Source: Stratiolaelaps scimitus | Lineage: Eukaryota > Arthropoda > Arachnida > Mesostigmata > Laelapidae | DNA: 64,000 nt | Direction: 5' to 3' | NCBI GenBank assembly: GCA_019614645.1 | Contig: JABWDB010000005.1 | Location: 8,650,001 to 8,714,000, forward strand | Made by a program: the position numbers and the translations under genes | In this document: piece by piece, positions 58,291-64,000 of the stretch | Layout of the letters: each line of letters opens with the position of its first letter | How positions within the stretch are numbered: the first letter of the stretch is position 1 | The notes under the pieces: generated by a model | Databases searched by the model: none | Told to the model about the DNA's origin: nothing | Seen by the model: the letters and a program-made list of their open reading frames with translations, nothing else

Positions 58291-59179
58291 GTTAGTTCAA
58301 TAAGCGATTATCGACGATGGCGCGGACCGGCGTTTGATTTGTTCATCGGAAACAAAAAAGGTGGCGTGAAGTGCTCGGTATGCCGTTGCACTGGGCCATA
58401 CGAAAGCACATGCTGTTATTGGGTTGTTGAATAACGCCAACCGATTTTGTCAAGCGGCGTGGACATATCACTACAAGGTGTGCATCAGTCCGATGCAACG
58501 ACATCGAGAAGATATACAAATACGATTTCTGTCACTTTGTAAAATTCATCAGTACTCAACGATCCTCTGGAACCGTGAGTTGCGCCCCGTGAGAATCCTC
58601 CTGGTAGAGACCCCGAACACTTGGAGCGCAGGTCAGCTCAGCCTTTCTCGAGTCGATCGTACGGTCATCTGTCAGCATATCCCGCAGGAGAGGTCACAGA
58701 GAGAATATAGGTCGAACAAGCTTCATCTGAGAAGGCGACGGAACGAGGAGCGATAATGTGTTGTCAATCTCTTGGCGAGTGGCGAAAACCGATTATAGAT
58801 AACTAGGAGTAAGATGTTGTTCGCGCATTCGTTATCTACCTGATCATTCTTTTACATATACATGTTGGTCTTGAGTGTGTTTGCTTTAATCAAATGTGCA
58901 CGATTTATGCTTATATACGTGGGTATGTACAACACTCATAATATTAGGGGTTCGATAGTTGGTGACTTTCAGTGGGCGTTTATGATCTGCCATGCGTTAC
59001 CCGATAAAAAAAAAACACAATAGGCCACGTCAGCCTCTTTCAACGGCCACGTTCGCTTTTAAGCCCCGTACACATGCACCTCTAGGATATGACCCCTCTC
59101 GCTTGCTCATCACGAACTGCTACGCGCTGCTCCAACTTGAGGACGAGATCTTTGCGGTTCAACACCGTCGACAGCGGTG

Positions 59180-59335
59180 GTAAGGTAAAAGCTTTATTGC
59201 CTTATTAAAGAAGCTGCAATTTCACAAACTCTCTTATATAATTCATCACGCGGCGGGGCTCGAACCCACCGCCTCCGGCTTTCGACTATTGAAAGAGACT
59301 TAGCCGTCCAACCCACCGCGCTGACAGGTTTCCTG
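59180..59335 (-). mobile_element. tRNA-derived SINE copy
   Basis: The minus strand carries a head GTCAGCGCGGTGGGTTGGAC, then AAGTCTCT...AATAGT..GGAGGCGG and a B box GGTTCGAGCC (plus 59257-59266) with a pairing T-stem. It ends in an AT-rich body with AATAAAGC and the terminal GCTTTTACCTTAC. The 3' end is shared with the copy at 14.08 kb. RNA polymerase III promoter boxes followed by an unrelated tail are the hallmark of tRNA SINEs. A decayed tRNA gene is the alternative, but the shared tail argues against that. Confidence 0.6.
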
Positions 59336-59339
59336 CTTC

Positions 59340-62300
59340 GTCGTAGGTTTTTGTGCGCGTGTGTGTGTGCCCATCAACTGGAGGGGTGTTCATTTACGTG
59401 TCCGTGTGTCTATCCGACTGTCCGCCGATCTTTCATTCATTGACGCTCTCTCTCTCGCTTGCTCCGTCTGTCGCGTCATGTATGCACGTGTGTCTGTGTG
59501 TGTGTGCATCATCGACTGCTCTGTCAACTACTCCCGTTCAGTGAAGTGAGCAACCACCAGGAGTGGCGCAGTCGTATTCGTCATATTCATGACAAGCATG
59601 CAGGGCGAGTTTCGGGAGTGGCTCGGGGGCTGCGTCGCCTCCATGACTTCGACCGTCTTCCCCCAACCAATCCAAGGACCACTCATTCATCAGGCGGCTG
59701 TGGTCGATAGAAACGCGGCACTCGACGAGTTGTCCGAAAATCCCCACGCCCAGCCTCAGCTGCCGGTCGATCAGCCCTACCTCTCGTGGCGCTGTTCCCC
59801 CCGGGGGGGCTATATTGCCTTGTGTGCCCCTTGACCGCTGTCATCCCCGACGACTTCCAACTGCTTAAACCCGTCCTGTGCAACCGCCCTTCTGGTGCGC
59901 CTGCCCGCAGTGGGCCTCGGCCTCAGACCATCCAGTTTCTCTGTGCAGAAAGCCACGATCATCGCCATCGCTACCCCGCGCATTCGTGCCCCATTCCCAG
60001 TCCTATTTACCCCCGCCAGCCGAACGAACTACCCCTCGGCGCAGTGTTCGCGCATGCGTATGCACACGCACGCACGCACGCCAGTCGATTCTCGACCAGA
60101 CTCTGGTGTCCTAGCTTCGACTAAGCTTTACGTAGCGGCTGATTGAGATGCTGGCCGTGTCCGCTAAGCAGCACGGCCGAACCGATTCGGTCCGATTCGC
60201 AGCGCTCGTCTTGCATTCGTTGTTGCTGCTGCTGCTTCTTCTTCGTCTTCGTCCACTATTACGACTTTTTTTTCCTTTGGAGGTGTCGTTATCTGAGCCA
60301 TGGTTCGGAACTGCTCTCGCACTACTTCCACTACTAATTCTACGCCTGCTACTACTATTCGCCCCCGTGCCTACTCTTGGCCGTGCTTCAGTTACCTGTT
60401 TGCTTGCCTGCTTGTTAGGCTACCTTCTGGTCTTTTACCGCTTACAACTCTGCCGACGACTTCTTACTGTAGCCACTGCATCCCTCCCCCCTTTAATCTG
60501 TTCATCTATATCGTTGCAGCAGCCACAGCAGCAGCAGCACGGAGGCAGTCAGTCAGTCCACGCTACCGGACATCGAATGTTGGCAGTCAGTGAGACCGCA
60601 GACTTCGCCGAGGGCTCGACAGCCCCCCCCGCCCCTCCCTCGACTTCGTTACGCGAAGGTGCTACCACTGCAGTTTATCGTCTGCCTGCTCCTCTCGCCA
60701 GCGGGCCATCTGGACCGCTAGCTGTGACTGCTACCAACGTAAAGCAGAGCAGGCGGTGTTCAAGCTATTATAGTACACCGGCATACAGCGGGAGCTTCGG
60801 CCCCTTCGGCTGCTCGACGCCCTGTACCGTCCCGCGCTGTCCACTAGTTGCCTGCGTCTCTGGCTGCCTACCCTCGCTGTGGTCTGTCCGAAAACTACCA
60901 CGGAAACGAGTCCGACGCAAACCGCACAGCAGCAGAAGCCGCCGAGGCAAGAGCAGACACGATGAGTCAGCTTGGCGGTTGCGGCGGCGGCGGCGGCGCC
61001 GGCTGCTGCTGCTGCGTAAGCACCGACGATGAGAGCTGCTGCGGCGACGATGTGGCTGCTGGTGCTGCTGTTCCCTTGTAGAAGTGGAAGTAGTCTTCGG
61101 CGATTGCAGTGGTCAGCCGCTGGCAGTACAGAGCCAACAGCAGCAGCAACGACAGCAGCAGCAGCGGCGTCCGTCCCGCTTCGCTGCCTCTTGGGCCTGC
61201 CGGGTAAAATATCCCCGTGTCACTTATATGGCAGTGCAGTTAGTAGTAACTGACAGCAAGTTGCTTTGCGCGCTGGTTGCCCCACAACTTGTTCCCCTCT
61301 GCTCACCTCTGTTCTGGCGGCGCTGCTAGTGTCACTGGACTCGACTGGTCTGCCTCTGCCACGGACTGGGCGGTGGCGGCGACGACGACGACGGCGGCGG
61401 CGGCGGCAGCAGCACTAGTTCGGTGCCTGCCTGGTCGGCCGCTTCGGTCAGTCGATGATGGTTGGCGCTTGTTCGACTAAAAGAGAACAGCGAAGGTGGC
61501 CGATGAAACCAGCTCAAGCAGTACGTACGGCCGCCGAAGCAAGAAGCTGGCTCCACCGCCGCCAGCTGATTGCGCCAGTGTTAGCGAGATGTGCTGCTGC
61601 TGCTGCTGCTGCCGTGCTGCCAGAGCAGGCGAGCCGATTTGAGCTGCTCGGATACGTCCCGTTCGGTTCCGATCTGATCCGAGCTACCACAGCCATTTGA
61701 GCAGTGAGTGAGTGAGCAAGCAGGAAGGCAAACGAGCGAGTCTAGCAGCGAGTCGAGTGGCCGCCGTGGAGCGATCGAGGGAAAGGGTGCGGGTCCATCG
61801 TCTGTCCCTCACCTCCGGCGGCCGTTCCGAGCGTTGTTACCTGTTCAGGTGGCCAGGTGAGCCAGGGAAGGGATCGGATGGTGGCTCCTTCTACGAGGCC
61901 ATCCCGCCCACCGACGTGGCTCCATCTTGATGTCGGACGAGCTGGCGCCACCAGCCAGCGACAGCTCCCCTTCGCTGTGTGAGGCTTGCTGCCGCCTTTT
62001 TGGCCCAGGATGGCGCGGACGCCATGGCCACACTAGGGCTACTTCGGTAGCGACTCCGTTGGACTGCTGCAAGCGGTCGTGTATCGCTGTCGAGTGACAC
62101 GTAAGATGAACGTAGCAGGCGAGCCACGCATTGATTGGTTCGTCTAAAACGACGAATTGCCAGCGAAATAAAGGCACATGCACAATCGACGACGGTTTAA
62201 GGTGTTGAGTAACGTCGCTTAACGTAGCAGCAGTATCATGATACACGAACCCATGATGAAGTGCGGAGTAGCTGCAGAGTCGATTTTGAAAATGGCGCCA

Positions 62301-62520
62301 CGCCGCTTCGACGGATGGTGGCGCATCGTGCCCTCGCGGCGCGGGGCCCTGCGACGGCGGGCGAGGGGTAGCGCGTAGAGCAGGCCACCATCGACGGGGG
62401 CCTCCCTTCACAGGTAACCAGGTGCCTTCCCTTGTGAACAGCACATCCACACACCTTACTGAAACTACCTTCCTAAGTACTATCTCTTTGTCTGTTACAC
62501 ATTATTTTCTCTATGCAGTG
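59340..62520. promoter_or_regulatory. Second CpG- and triplet-rich block, possible promoter/5' UTR region
   Basis: Dense CAG/CTG/CGG triplets (60220-60250, 60520-60540, 60985-61015, 61135-61165, 61380-61410, 61590-61610) and CpG-rich sequence, like the block at 40-44.5 kb. Large ORFs exist on both strands (for example plus 60148-61032 and minus 61845-62450), but frames overlap and the proteins are low in complexity. The upstream end of a gene running right or left is the most likely role. This is inference. Confidence 0.3.
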
Positions 62521-63092
62521 AGTGTCTCGACGTTTCTAGGTAAGTTTTGTGCTCGTGTACCTTTTCATTGTGTTCCGTGCAAGATGATGTGCTGCCCTTA
62601 GATCTTCGCTAGGTAACAAAGAATGACCACTCTGTGCGTAATGTTCCGTATCGCGTTACCACTATGATCGTCCGCCCGACGTATTCTCTGTCCGGTCGTG
62701 CTGCTTCCTGTCTCCGCGTTTCGAGTGTCGGCGACGATGGACCCGATGGGTGAGGCCTCGTAGGTGGCCCGCGAGTGGCGCCTACAGAGCGCACAACAAA
62801 AACGCAATGCAGAAGGCGTTTCGCTGCTGGGCGCGGGTTTTGCGTTGCTAAATTTCGCGCCCACTTCCACCCATCAGGATACACGAGTGGGTCGAGATTT
62901 CTACCTGTCGGCTGAGGCTGACTGAGTGGTTGGCCCGTTGATTGGTGATCTTGGCGCGCTCGCACGGCCCGCCGAATCTGCTTCGGGCAGCGACCTCACC
63001 GAGTTACTGAGTACGGACAGTATCTTGGTATTCTGTGGTACCACGGTTATCTCGGAGAGAGAGAGAGAGAGAGCGAGGGGTGGAATAAATCT

Positions 63093-63300
63093 CTTCGATT
63101 AGGGCGTCGTCGACCTGGGGGCACTCATTCCGAAGGTCGCGCGGGCGTCTTCGTCAAACAACATCCTCAAGCAGCGAGTGCAAGAGACCCTTGCAGAGTT
63201 CATGAAGTTCCTGGGTTTCGAGTCCCGTCGATCCTCATCATTAGATGACGATGAGGACGTCATTTGCCAGTGGACTCGGGAGCAGGACGAAGCACTTTGA
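63093..63300 (+). CDS. Candidate exon with the start of a SANT/Myb-like domain
   Basis: After the acceptor TCTTCGATTAG a plus-strand frame reads GVVDLGALIPK, then KQRVQETLAEFMKFLGFES, an acidic DDDED run and CQWTREQDEAL, where a TGA (63298-63300) stops it. WTREQD is a typical first-helix start of SANT/Myb-like domains, for example in GON4L-type proteins. The frame stays open for about 57 codons after the TGA, but the expected second and third SANT helices are not readable there. It could be a real last exon, an exon with an unrecognised donor, or a decayed copy. Confidence 0.33.
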
Positions 63301-64000
63301 ACGTTTTCGCTGCCGTCGGTGTGGTCAGCCCCGCTGTCGCCATCGCTGTTCGGACCCTCTTCAGGGATCGCCAGCTCCGGAACTAAGGCGTGGTCTGGTC
63401 ATTTGCTTGTTTGTTTGCGAGCGACGCCTCCCGCCAACGTCCACCGGTATGAAGCAGCCGTGGCCTCGCCGATGTAACGTCCAAGCTCGTAACGTCCAAG
63501 CATAAGAGAGATTGTCGTGAGACACGACAAGGGTTCAAGACAACAGATCCTCAAGTACGAAACGAGATGGGAGACGTTGAGCTTGAATGAGGTACGACGG
63601 TCGTCGAAATACTGCCGTGTGGTGATCGTCACTTATGATGATGGCAAGCATATGAATAAACTTGAGTGGCCAATATGGGAATCAGTGGCCTTTAAGTTGA
63701 AATAGGAAGTTCTTCGTCAACGCCTCGATCGCCGTCCTCCGAGTGATCTCTGTATCAAGACGCTCTTGAGCGAGCGGGTTGACGACAGCAAACGAGCTCT
63801 GCAGCAACGCCGGTAGGGTTTCTTGAGACGGTGCGACGGACCGCGTTGGAGTGATTGATCAATGTTTGATTGATTGGAAGAGCAGCATTTGTGAGATTTG
63901 CGAATTCTCTTCTTTGCCGGTATCACGACGTAATAATTGCGTCGAATTAAGTTGTCCCCTTCACCGAACCGCCCCTCCCACACCGACCTAACCTCGCCGA
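63301..64000. other. No supported gene
   Basis: Short ORFs in competing frames follow the possible SANT exon. Nothing could be assigned before the window ends. Confidence 0.45.

Noticed and set aside
57160..58480. GTGTGCAT near 58480 as the missing terminal repeat of the Tc3-like element
   Set aside because: It is in the same orientation as the left end, not inverted, and the match is only about eight bases.
60148..61032. 294-codon plus-strand ORF, the longest in the window
   Set aside because: Leu/Arg/Ser-rich low-complexity product from triplet-rich DNA, with competing open frames and no recognisable domain.
61845..62450. 201-codon minus-strand ORF
   Set aside because: CpG-rich stretch open in three minus frames; no domain, and composition follows base bias.

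Overview
The window is eukaryotic nuclear DNA from an animal, most likely an arthropod. It carries spliced genes with GT-AG introns of about 0.1-1 kb, abundant (AT)n microsatellites, decayed LINE, SINE and Tc1/mariner copies, and two long CpG- and triplet-rich stretches. The repeat style would suit a chelicerate such as a parasitiform mite, but nothing in the sequence proves the species.

Left part (about 2.9-5.6 kb, minus strand): five exons join in frame into the N-terminal part of a type II single-pass membrane protein. The start of its ectodomain weakly resembles M13 (neprilysin-like) peptidases. The rest would lie in 1-2.9 kb or beyond the left edge, and I could not place it. The region up to 11.5 kb holds only repeats.

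Central part (11.57-30.37 kb, minus strand): a complete citron Rho-interacting kinase gene (Drosophila sticky orthologue). I could assign about 31 coding exons with splice phases that close into one frame of about 2,125-2,145 codons. The order is AGC kinase, long coiled coil, C1 zinc finger, PH and CNH (citron homology) domain, the known architecture of this cytokinesis kinase. Two junctions deserve attention: a GC-AG intron inside the CNH domain, and an intron before the C1 exon that needs either an alternative donor or a 19-nt microexon.

30.4-45.5 kb: mostly gene-free, with microsatellites. A GC-rich, CAG/CTG/CGG-rich block at about 40.3-44.5 kb lies between the divergent citron and mRpL50 genes and may be promoter or 5' UTR sequence. 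45.5-48.1 kb (plus): a complete four-exon gene for mitochondrial large-subunit ribosomal protein L50.

Right part (48-64 kb): a mobile-element and fossil zone. It contains a rearranged foreign-looking coding fossil (49.2-51.0 kb), a LINE 3' end (53.6-53.9 kb; a second copy is at 2.8 kb), an unrecognised but convincing host-like exon (54.4-54.8 kb), a broken Tc3-like DD34E transposon (57.0-58.3 kb), a tRNA-derived SINE (59.2 kb), a second CpG/triplet-rich block (59.3-62.5 kb) and a possible SANT-domain exon (63.1-63.3 kb). The genes do not form a functional cluster. They are ordinary neighbours: one cytokinesis kinase, one mitoribosomal protein and one membrane protein.
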